From: Azospirillum sp. RU38E
Lineage (GTDB): Bacteria; Pseudomonadota; Alphaproteobacteria; Azospirillales; Azospirillaceae
DNA length: 64,000 bases
Direction of reading: 5' to 3'
Assembly: GCF_900188385.1 (NCBI RefSeq)
Contig: NZ_FZOI01000013.1
Location: 1-64,000, forward strand
Below the pieces are notes generated by a model. The model worked only from the letters and a program-made list of their open reading frames with translations. It had not been told where the DNA came from and did not search any database. Position 1 is the first letter of the stretch, and every line of letters begins with the position of its first letter. The position numbers were made by a program, and so were the translations under genes. Shown in pieces: positions 57,561-64,000 of the stretch.

Positions 57561-57574
57561 TGCACAAACGTGCA
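57561..57574. promoter_or_regulatory. inverted repeat upstream of the DeoR gene
   Basis: TGCACAAACGTGCA, 5-bp arms around AAAC, about 75 bp before the regulator start. It is a candidate autoregulatory operator. Confidence 0.3.
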
Positions 57575-57628
57575 AACCCTGCCCGCGAAAAAGCCGACCG
57601 GTGACGAACCGGCCGGCTTTGATATGAA

Positions 57629-57657
57629 GGGCGGGCCGCAGCAGATGCGGCCCGCCG
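57629..57657 (-). terminator. terminator hairpin after TonB receptor 2
   Basis: GGGCGGGCCGC-AGCAGAT-GCGGCCCGCC, 11 bp beyond the receptor stop on the minus strand. The T-tract is poor. Confidence 0.55.
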
Positions 57658-57667
57658 GTACGCCGGA

Positions 57668-60283
57668 TCAGAACTTCGCCCGCACGCCCGCCGTATAGCG
57701 ACGGCCGTAATAGTAGATTTCGCGCGGCTGGTTCTTGTCATTGCCGTAATTATAGATGGCGGCCCCGGTCAGGTTGGTGCCTTCCAGCGTCAGCGTGATA
57801 TTCTCGGTGACGGCATAGGAGAGGCTGGCATCCAGGGTGCCAAAATCATCGACATTGGTGTCGGAGCTGACCTCGTTGCCGAACCCGCTCATATAGGCGC
57901 TGCGCCAGGAATAGCTGGCACGGGCACCGAACGGCCCCAGTTCATAGAAGCCGACCAAATTATAGCTGTCCTTGGACAGGCCCGGCAGCAGGTCACGCAC
58001 GGTGCGGGTACCGGTGACGAATTCGGTCTTCACATCGGCATGGGTGTAATTGGCCTGCACGCCCAGCCCGTCGAACGGGGCCGGCAGGAAGCTCATCACC
58101 TGCTGATAGGCCAGTTCAAACCCGCGCACTTCGGCATCACCGCCATTGGTCAAGGTGGTGACGCGGATATCGCCGCGGCCCGGCACATCGATCTGGGTGT
58201 TGCGGGCGGTGATATAGCTGTCCAGCTTCTTGAAGAAGACGCCGCCGGTCAGCGCCGCATCCTTGGCGAAGTACCATTCCAGCGTGGCATCATACTGGGT
58301 GGCCAGATAGGGGTTCAGGTTGGGGTTGCCACCGCTGCCGGTGGGGGCATCGTTGGAAATGGTCAGGCGCGGGGCGATATCGCCCAGGTTGGGGCGGGTC
58401 AGCACGCGGGCCACGCTGAACCGGCCCACCAGATCGTCGGTCAGGTCGGCCTTGACGTTCAGGCTGGGCAGGAACTTGGTATAGTCCTTCTCATACCGCA
58501 CCGGGGTGGCGGTGGTGCCATTGCTGGCATGGCCGGCAGAGATCTGCTGGGTATTGACCAGACGGCCGCCCAGATTGGCGCTGACGGGGATGGAACCCAG
58601 CTCCGTCTCCATATTCAAGCGGGCGTACCCGCCCCAGATTTCTTCCTGCACATTGAAGCTGTTGGCCTTGTCGGCCGCCGTCAGGGGGGTGCTTTCCAGC
58701 GCCTTGTTCCAATATTTGGCGAAGAAGGCCTTGCCGTCCGGCACCAGCCAGGTGCGCGGGAAATTGCCGCTATAGTCGGACAGGAAGTCGCTATAGGGGA
58801 AACTGTCGAACAGGTCGCTGGAGAAGCTGGCACCGGGCACATTGGCAACGCCGGTGTTGCTGGTGATGTCGCGGCGGAAATAGTCACGCTCCCGCTTGCG
58901 ATATTCGGCACCGGCCTGGATGCTGGCCAGCGGCCCCATATTCAGTTCGCGCGTCACATCCAGACGCCCGCCCCAATCGGTATCGTTGCTGTCCTGCATC
59001 CGATATTCCAGCCGGCGGCCGACATAGGAGGCCGGGTTGTTCAGATCGGTGCTGGTGATCAGATCATAGGCATTCTTGTAACCACGGGTGAAATCCATGG
59101 TCAGTGGCAGATAGGTCTGCAACCGGGTGCGGGAGATCGGGTCTTCGCTGATCGAATGCGCCTTGGAATAGGAGACATCCATATCGACGATCCAGCCGTC
59201 ACCGCTGGTAAATTTCTGGTTCAGGCCCGCCACGTACAGGTCATGACGCTGGCCCGAAGTCTCCCGTGAGGCCATGGTGAAGACGTTATCGAAGGTACCC
59301 TTCACCAGGGTGCCGTCCTTGATGGTGAAGCTGCCGGGGCGCGGCTTGGCCGCGCTGTCGCCGGGGTAAATATCGATGCCGTATTCGTCATAGTCGTTAC
59401 GCAGACGGGAGAACAGCAGATCGACATTGGTTTCCCAGCGCGCATCCGGCTGCCACTGCAGGGCGCCGGCCACGGTGTAGCGCTTGCGGTCTTCCTGCTC
59501 GATGGTCGGGCGGATGCGGGTCGGCGTCCAGGTATCGCCGCCGAACAGGGAGGACCAGCCCTTCTTGATCTCAAAGCCGGTGCTGTATTCGCGGTCCTGG
59601 CGGACGGAACGCTTCATGTAGGAGCCGGCCAGCAGCAGGCCCAGGCTCTTGTCGTCATTGACCCAGGAGACGATGCCGGAAGCCGACGGATCAGTCTTTT
59701 CCCGCAGGTCGGAATAGCTGCCCTGCACCGTGCCGCTGACCGTGGTGCCCAGATCGAACGGGCGCACGGTGCGCACATCGATATTGCCACCGATGGCGCC
59801 TTCATTCATGTCGGCCGTGGGGGACTTCACCACATCGATGCGGGAAACCAGTTCCGGCGGCAGCACGTCGAAGCGGAACTGACGGCCATTGACGCCGCCA
59901 TTTTCCACATTCTCGTTCACGGCGATGGAACGGCCGTTCAGCTGCGTGGTCTGGAAGTTGGAGGCCAGACCACGCACGGCGATATCCAGACCTTCGCTGC
60001 GGCTGCGGGTCATGGTGATGCCGGTCACCAGCTGCAGCGCCTCGGCCACATTCTGGTTGGGGAACTTGCCGATATCTTCGGAGGAGACCGAATCCACCAC
60101 CTTGTCAGCATTGCGCTTCACGTCGCGGGCGGCCTGCAGGCTGCGGCTATAGGTGCCGGTGACGACGATTTCTTCCATCTCCTCCGTCGCGGGGGCGACA
60201 TCGGCGAAGGCCGTCATGGCCGGGACGCAGGCAAGGCAGAGTGCCAGCGCGGAAGCGCTGCGCAGCAGGAAAGTCCGGTGCAT
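57668..60283 (-). CDS. TonB-dependent receptor 2 (sugar-type)
   Basis: An 871-residue outer-membrane receptor: signal peptide (SASALALCLACVPAMTAFA), TonB-box-like EEMEEIVVTG, plug (QAARDVKRNADKVVDSVSSE, DIGKFPNQNVAEALQLVTGI, AVRGLASNFQTTQLNGRSI) and a barrel ending in Phe (AGVRAKF). The DIGKFPNQNVAEALQ motif marks the Caulobacter-type maltose/oligosaccharide receptor branch. A LacI-type operator, TGCAAACGTTTGAA, lies about 135 bp upstream, which supports sugar control. With glgX and the MFS gene nearby it may feed alpha-glucan use; that link is inference. Confidence 0.88.
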   Translation of the reverse strand: MHRTFLLRSASALALCLACVPAMTAFADVAPATEEMEEIVVTGTYSRSLQAARDVKRNADKVVDSVSSEDIGKFPNQNVAEALQLVTGITMTRSRSEGLDIAVRGLASNFQTTQLNGRSIAVNENVENGGVNGRQFRFDVLPPELVSRIDVVKSPTADMNEGAIGGNIDVRTVRPFDLGTTVSGTVQGSYSDLREKTDPSASGIVSWVNDDKSLGLLLAGSYMKRSVRQDREYSTGFEIKKGWSSLFGGDTWTPTRIRPTIEQEDRKRYTVAGALQWQPDARWETNVDLLFSRLRNDYDEYGIDIYPGDSAAKPRPGSFTIKDGTLVKGTFDNVFTMASRETSGQRHDLYVAGLNQKFTSGDGWIVDMDVSYSKAHSISEDPISRTRLQTYLPLTMDFTRGYKNAYDLITSTDLNNPASYVGRRLEYRMQDSNDTDWGGRLDVTRELNMGPLASIQAGAEYRKRERDYFRRDITSNTGVANVPGASFSSDLFDSFPYSDFLSDYSGNFPRTWLVPDGKAFFAKYWNKALESTPLTAADKANSFNVQEEIWGGYARLNMETELGSIPVSANLGGRLVNTQQISAGHASNGTTATPVRYEKDYTKFLPSLNVKADLTDDLVGRFSVARVLTRPNLGDIAPRLTISNDAPTGSGGNPNLNPYLATQYDATLEWYFAKDAALTGGVFFKKLDSYITARNTQIDVPGRGDIRVTTLTNGGDAEVRGFELAYQQVMSFLPAPFDGLGVQANYTHADVKTEFVTGTRTVRDLLPGLSKDSYNLVGFYELGPFGARASYSWRSAYMSGFGNEVSSDTNVDDFGTLDASLSYAVTENITLTLEGTNLTGAAIYNYGNDKNQPREIYYYGRRYTAGVRAKF

Positions 60284-60417
60284 CGGTCAACCTGTGGGGT
60301 CGGATTGGCAATAGCCCCACAGCCACAGGGGCCGCCGGGACAAGGCGGCTTATAAGCCCCAATCGTGACAGTATCTGCGCAGACAAATTTCAGATTTATT
60401 TCAATGCGTCGCAGCCG

Positions 60418-60431
60418 TGCAAACGTTTGAA
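60418..60431. promoter_or_regulatory. LacI-family operator-like site upstream of TonB receptor 2
   Basis: TGCAAACGTTTGAA, one base from the symmetric TGCAAACGTTTGCA consensus of many LacI-type sugar regulators. It is placed in the receptor's upstream region. Confidence 0.5.
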
Positions 60432-60519
60432 ACTTGCCCAACCAGCATACCTTTATATGCTTGGTTTTCCGCCATTCCCAACCCTGTCAATATCCATTTC
60501 CGCAGGGGAAATCCGCTTC

Positions 60520-60765
60520 TCAGCTCAACCGCATGGCCAGCTGGCCAGCGCCGGGATTGCGGGCCAGGCACTGCTGCAGGGCGGTAACACGGGCATCGAC
60601 CGCCTGGACGCCGGGATATGAAGCCTGCACAGCGGCGGCACAGCCGGCAAAACCGGGATGTTCTTCCGCCACCTGCAGCGGGGCGGCGGTGAGACTGTTG
60701 GGAGTGGTGGTGCAGGCGCCGAGAAGCAGCAGCAATCCCGTGCCCGCCAATGACAAGCGGCGCAT
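60520..60765 (-). CDS. small lipoprotein (81 aa)
   Basis: Start MRRLSLAGTGLLLLLGACTT with a lipobox LGAC (Cys about 18), so the mature protein is lipid-anchored. The remainder (EEHPGFAGCAAAVQASYPGV, VDARVTALQQCLARNPGAGQ) is helical with two Cys that could form a disulphide. Function unknown. It is transcribed on the minus strand towards the receptor's upstream region; the ribosome site is AGGAACCAGGGCC. Confidence 0.65.
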   Translation of the reverse strand: MRRLSLAGTGLLLLLGACTTTPNSLTAAPLQVAEEHPGFAGCAAAVQASYPGVQAVDARVTALQQCLARNPGAGQLAMRLS

Positions 60766-60895
60766 GGCCCTGGTTCCTGTTAAGATGGGGTGAGGTTGCT
60801 GAAACCCTAACCCAGGGTGCCCGGCCCCTCAGTGACACGGCTCACAGCGCCGTCCCTGCCGCCGCATGGCGGCCTTGCAGCAAGGGATCATGCCC

Positions 60896-61459
60896 ATGCC
60901 CGCCCCCGCCGACCGCTCTGCCCCCACCCCGCTGGTGCTGACCGGCAACAGCCGGCTGGTCATCATTGATATGCAGGACCGGCTGCTGGCCGCCATTGAT
61001 GGGGCGGAACAGGTGGTGGCACGGTGCGAATTGCTGGCCCGCGCCGCCCATCGGCTGGGCATCCCGCTCGCCGCCACGGAACAGAACCCGGCCGGCATCG
61101 GCCCCACCACCGCCCGGCTGGCCACCCTGGTGCCGCTGCGTTTCGGCAAGGTGCATTTTGCCGCCAGCAACCAGGGCGATTTCCTGGCCTGGGCGGCTGG
61201 CGGGGGAACCGTGCTGCTTTGCGGCACAGAGGCGCATATCTGCGTGCTGCAGACGGCCCTGGGCCTGACGGGCTTGGGTTTGAAGGTGGCGGTGGTGGTG
61301 GATGCCATCGGCTCCCGCCACCCGTCCGACAAGGCGGCCGCACTGGACCGGCTGCGCCATCACCGGGTTGAACTGGTAACGGCGGAAATGGTGCTGTTCG
61401 AATGGCTGGAACGCTATGACCGGCCGGAATTCAAGGAATTGCTGCGGCTGGTGAAGTGA
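60896..61459 (+). CDS. isochorismatase-like (cysteine) hydrolase
   Basis: ATG at 60896 is preferred (AAGGGA site 9 bp upstream); ATGs at 60866 and 60890 are in frame. The 187-residue product has the family triad: Asp in LVIIDMQDRLL, Lys in FGKVHFAA and Cys about 115 in GTEAHICVLQTALGL, preceded by a cis-peptide-type GTEAH. Such enzymes cut amide or ester bonds in small molecules such as nicotinamide or carbamoyl compounds; the YcaC/HCS-like subgroup has unknown substrates. Cytosolic. The next gene starts 18 bp later. Confidence 0.82.
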   Translation: MPAPADRSAPTPLVLTGNSRLVIIDMQDRLLAAIDGAEQVVARCELLARAAHRLGIPLAATEQNPAGIGPTTARLATLVPLRFGKVHFAASNQGDFLAWAAGGGTVLLCGTEAHICVLQTALGLTGLGLKVAVVVDAIGSRHPSDKAAALDRLRHHRVELVTAEMVLFEWLERYDRPEFKELLRLVK

Positions 61460-61477
61460 CCAGCGGGGAGTTTCGCC

Positions 61478-61939
61478 ATGATCACGGAAAACAGCTATCG
61501 GCGCTCCCGGATATTTCCAGGCCTCCTCGCCGCCGGGGCGGTATCCGCCGCGGCGATGTTCCCGGTCGTGGGGTTCTACGAGTCTTTTGACATGTTTACC
61601 GGGCAAGGCGGGTTGTGGGAGCCCGACAAGGCGCTGGCACTGCTGCGTCTCTATGCCTTTACCGCCGGGCTTTCCATCCCGCTGACGCTGATGCTGGGTG
61701 CAATCATCTTCGCGCTGTTGATCCGGCGGGTTCCGCTCACCCGTCGCCACTGCGCGGCGGTGGGCGGGTTCCTTGTGCCGCTGCCCTTTGCAGGGTTTCC
61801 CGATATGGGCAGTCTGGCCGGGACGATACCCCTGGCACTCATCGCCCTGATCGGCGCGGCGGCCGGGCTGACCTTCTGGCGTATCGTCAGGATCGGGCCG
61901 GCGGATCAGCCCCCCGGCCCGTCAGCATCATCTCAGTGA
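61478..61939 (+). CDS. membrane protein (153 aa), unknown
   Basis: A protein with four hydrophobic segments: GLLAAGAVSAAAMFPVVGFY, LYAFTAGLSIPLTLMLGAII, AVGGFLVPLPFAGFPDMG and TIPLALIALIGAAAGLTFW. No family is recognised. Ribosome site is GCGGGGAGTTTCGCC. Its stop overlaps by a few bases the stop of a small His-rich gene on the other strand. Confidence 0.6.
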   Translation: MITENSYRRSRIFPGLLAAGAVSAAAMFPVVGFYESFDMFTGQGGLWEPDKALALLRLYAFTAGLSIPLTLMLGAIIFALLIRRVPLTRRHCAAVGGFLVPLPFAGFPDMGSLAGTIPLALIALIGAAAGLTFWRIVRIGPADQPPGPSASSQ

Positions 61940-62067
61940 TGGCCATGCCCATGGTGGCCATGGCCGTGACCATGATCGCCATCGCCTTCCGGTGCCTTGA
62001 TGGCGGCAATGCAGATGCCGGCCAGCACGCTGGCGGCGACGAAAATACCGATGACGGCGAAGCTCAT
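61933..62067 (-). CDS. small single-TM protein with His-rich tail (44 aa)
   Basis: A 45-codon frame on the minus strand from ATG at 62067 with CAGGA about 10 bp upstream. It encodes one membrane segment (MSFAVIGIFVAASVLAGICI), a short linker (AAIKAPEGDGD) and a tail of alternating His and Gly (HGHGHGHHGHGHH). Ten or so His residues would bind Ni, Zn or Cu. The clear membrane segment plus His tail, and a stop placed right at the neighbour's end, argue that it is a real gene. Function unknown; metal handling at the membrane is an inference. Confidence 0.5.
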   Translation of the reverse strand: MSFAVIGIFVAASVLAGICIAAIKAPEGDGDHGHGHGHHGHGHH

Positions 62068-62164
62068 GATCAATGCATTCCTGAACAGGGAGGGCCGGCG
62101 GCGAAATTAGCCGGTGTGGCCGCCGGGCGCAATGGTGGCGACCGGCGGCACCCAGTCCCCATGA

Positions 62165-64000
62165 CTACAGGGTGAGCCCGGCGCGGGTAAACTCTGCTTC
62201 GATATGGGTGCTCCATTTCCTGGCCGCCGCCTGATCGGCAGCGGATTTGGCCTTATCGCCCTTGCGGGCCCAGATGATGGCCCGGCCCCACAGAGCATCG
62301 CTGAAATTGGGTTTAAGACGCAGGGCATGATCATAGCCGGCCAGCGCCTCGTCCAGCCGATCCAGTCGCAGCAGAATCAGTGCCTGGGCCGCCAGTGCTT
62401 CGGGCTGTTCCGCAAAAACGGCCAGCGCCCGATCACAATCCGCCACCGCACTTTCCAACGCGACCCCGGCCTTCGCCTTCATCTCGCAAAGCGCCACAAA
62501 GGTCACAGGAAGCTTCGCCGCCATGCGGGCAGCAATGAAATCCTTATCCGCCCCGTCACGATCGCCAGACTGTGCCCGAATGACGCCGCGACGGGCGCGG
62601 ATCGCGGCATTATCTGGATGCTTTTCGACCAGCCGGTCAAGAATCGCCAAAGCCCCGGTCGTATCCTTGCTGTCAGCCAGCAGCCGGGCCATGCCATAAA
62701 GCAGGTTGGGCTCATCCGGCGCAACGGCAAGCCCGGCCTCCAGATCAGCGCGGCGGCCGGTCAGATCGTCCGGGGCCCGCCGCACCGCGCGGGCAAGATA
62801 GGTGCCCGACGATTTTTCCCGGGCGAGCGAGGTGGTATAGGCACGATCAGCCTCCTCCCACCGCCCCTGCTGGGCATAGAAATTACCCTGTAATCGCAGA
62901 ACCTCGGCATCGCCAGGCCCCTCCTGGATCAACGCCTCAATCTCCCGTGCCATAACATCATATTGGCCCGTCCGCTCGTACAGGGCGATCAAGCGCAGCC
63001 GGTCGTCCTTCGTGAAGGGCATAGATTTCCGGGCATTCTCAAAATCCTCCAAAGCATGAAACGAGTCACCGATCTTTTCGTAGGCACGGGACCGTGCGGC
63101 CAGCAGATCAGGTTGATTGACACGCTTTTCGATCAGACGGTTGAGAATCGCCAGACACTCAGAAAAGCGGTTCTGAGAACAGAACAGATCACTTTGTATC
63201 CGCAGCAGCAGGGGATCATCGGGGTGTTGCTGAGAGGCCTTATCCAGTTCCTGCTGAATGGCTGGATAGTCCGCATTCGGCATCTGCATTCGCACGGACG
63301 CCCGCAAGGCTTTGGCCGCGGCTACATTCGGGTTAAGAGCGATAACCTCATCCAGCACAGCAAGTGCTTCTTGCCACTTGCCCTCAGACTGGAGGGCGAC
63401 AGCCCGGCCAAACAGGGCCGGCACCGTTTTTTCCTCCCGCGTGGTCAGCGCTTTCTTATCTTCCGGAGTCACCCAATAGAATTCCGGCGAAACGATCTGG
63501 GGCTTCTTGTCATTCAGTGATTTGCGCCGTTTTGCTCCGGCAACAGCCTCCTCAATGGGAATCTCCCGCACCAGGGAGCGATAACTTGCCTCCGCCGACA
63601 CGACATTTCCGTCCAGCATCGCCTTGCGGGTGAAGGCATGGCCGCCGAAGGTTTCATTCACCTCCTCGCCATTTTCCAACCGGAATGCGCCGACCTGTGC
63701 CGGCAGCAGCACCTTCTGTCGTGTCAGCACATAGGTTGGATAAGGAATGGTGACGGGCGCTTCTTTGTCCCCCTGCTCCCGTTCCGGGTCAGTATCCAGG
63801 GGGGAAGCCAAACCCGTCAGCCGGAAACGGTCCTCAGGCCATTTGAACGTCGCAGTCCCCTCAGCCTTCAGAAGAAGTTCACCGGCGGCAGGGTCGAAGC
63901 GGAAAGTCAGTTCCTTGAATTCCGCCGTACGCAAAATATCGCCCCAATAGCTGCGCAACATCTGTTCACGGGCATTGGAGGCAGCACTGGTCAGCATCAG
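62165..64000 (-). CDS. TPR protein, C-terminal part (cut by window edge)
   Basis: At least 610 residues; the N-terminus lies beyond the window. The first 170 visible residues are beta-rich (FDPAAGELLLKAEGTATFKW, PTYVLTRQKVLLPAQVGAFR, FGGHAFTRKAMLDGNVVSAE) and resemble the end of DUF3857/transglutaminase-like proteins. Then about ten tetratricopeptide repeats follow (ALFGRAVALQSEGKWQEALA, NPNVAAAKALRASVRMQMP, ALIQEGPGDAEVLRLQGNFY and ALILLRLDRLDEALAGYDHA). TPRs form a helical scaffold for protein contact. Many such alphaproteobacterial proteins are exported; no signal can be checked here. Confidence 0.75.
   Translation of the reverse strand: MMLTSAASNAREQMLRSYWGDILRTAEFKELTFRFDPAAGELLLKAEGTATFKWPEDRFRLTGLASPLDTDPEREQGDKEAPVTIPYPTYVLTRQKVLLPAQVGAFRLENGEEVNETFGGHAFTRKAMLDGNVVSAEASYRSLVREIPIEEAVAGAKRRKSLNDKKPQIVSPEFYWVTPEDKKALTTREEKTVPALFGRAVALQSEGKWQEALAVLDEVIALNPNVAAAKALRASVRMQMPNADYPAIQQELDKASQQHPDDPLLLRIQSDLFCSQNRFSECLAILNRLIEKRVNQPDLLAARSRAYEKIGDSFHALEDFENARKSMPFTKDDRLRLIALYERTGQYDVMAREIEALIQEGPGDAEVLRLQGNFYAQQGRWEEADRAYTTSLAREKSSGTYLARAVRRAPDDLTGRRADLEAGLAVAPDEPNLLYGMARLLADSKDTTGALAILDRLVEKHPDNAAIRARRGVIRAQSGDRDGADKDFIAARMAAKLPVTFVALCEMKAKAGVALESAVADCDRALAVFAEQPEALAAQALILLRLDRLDEALAGYDHALRLKPNFSDALWGRAIIWARKGDKAKSAADQAAARKWSTHIEAEFTRAGLTL

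Overview
The window is high-GC DNA that reads like an alphaproteobacterium of the Rhodospirillales/Azospirillaceae or sphingomonad/Caulobacter type. The support is two long TonB-dependent receptors with a Caulobacter-style layout, the codon and GC character, and the flanking gene set. No rRNA or tRNA gene was seen, so the genus cannot be fixed.

Layout: (1) 1-445 holds IS remnants (IS630-type 5' end, IS1380-type 3' fragment). (2) About 0.7-47.9 kb is one integrated phage-like element. From the left it carries an XRE-type regulator and an accessory/early block: a PEP-utiliser/PPDK-like enzyme without the C-terminal TIM barrel, a possible CsrA-like protein, two Cys-phosphatase-like proteins and orphans. 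Then come a family A DNA polymerase, a PBSX-type portal, a tail-fibre cassette, a minus-strand PIN-nuclease pair and a head-tail connector. A lambda-like long non-contractile tail module follows (tube, chaperone pair, tape measure, M, L, K, I, J), then fibres, a holin-like membrane protein, a replication module (initiator, degenerate helicase loader, DnaB-type helicase, CHC2/Toprim primase), an orphan minus-strand gene, an excisionase-like gene and a tyrosine integrase. (3) 48-64 kb is ordinary chromosome: alpha/beta hydrolase, TonB receptor, DUF4198-like exported protein, GlgX debranching enzyme, MFS transporter, DeoR regulator, second TonB receptor, lipoprotein, isochorismatase-type hydrolase, small membrane proteins and a TPR protein cut by the window edge.

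Three things stand out. First, nearly every block boundary in the element holds a composite multi-hairpin repeat. It has a period near 108 bp, constant linkers, two variable stems that change with compensation, and a terminal hairpin that behaves like a terminator. One copy lies outside the element, so this looks like a host repeat family. Second, the element has portal, connector, whole tail, replication and integration genes, but no terminase, major capsid protein, protease or endolysin can be seen. It therefore resembles a decayed, domesticated or tail-only element rather than a complete prophage. Third, a 14-bp palindrome of the form TGCARTYAAYTGCA occurs five times in the element and was not noticed in the flank, which suggests a dedicated DNA-binding regulator.

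How the genes may work together (inference): early genes share a near-identical CCAAGGAGGG ribosome site, and many block starts have a TATAA-type -10 box 25-100 bp upstream, mostly within 50 bp. The tail module is one overlapping operon. The sugar-linked chromosomal genes (glgX, MFS, DeoR, TonB receptor with a LacI-type operator) suggest glucan/sugar uptake and glycogen use.
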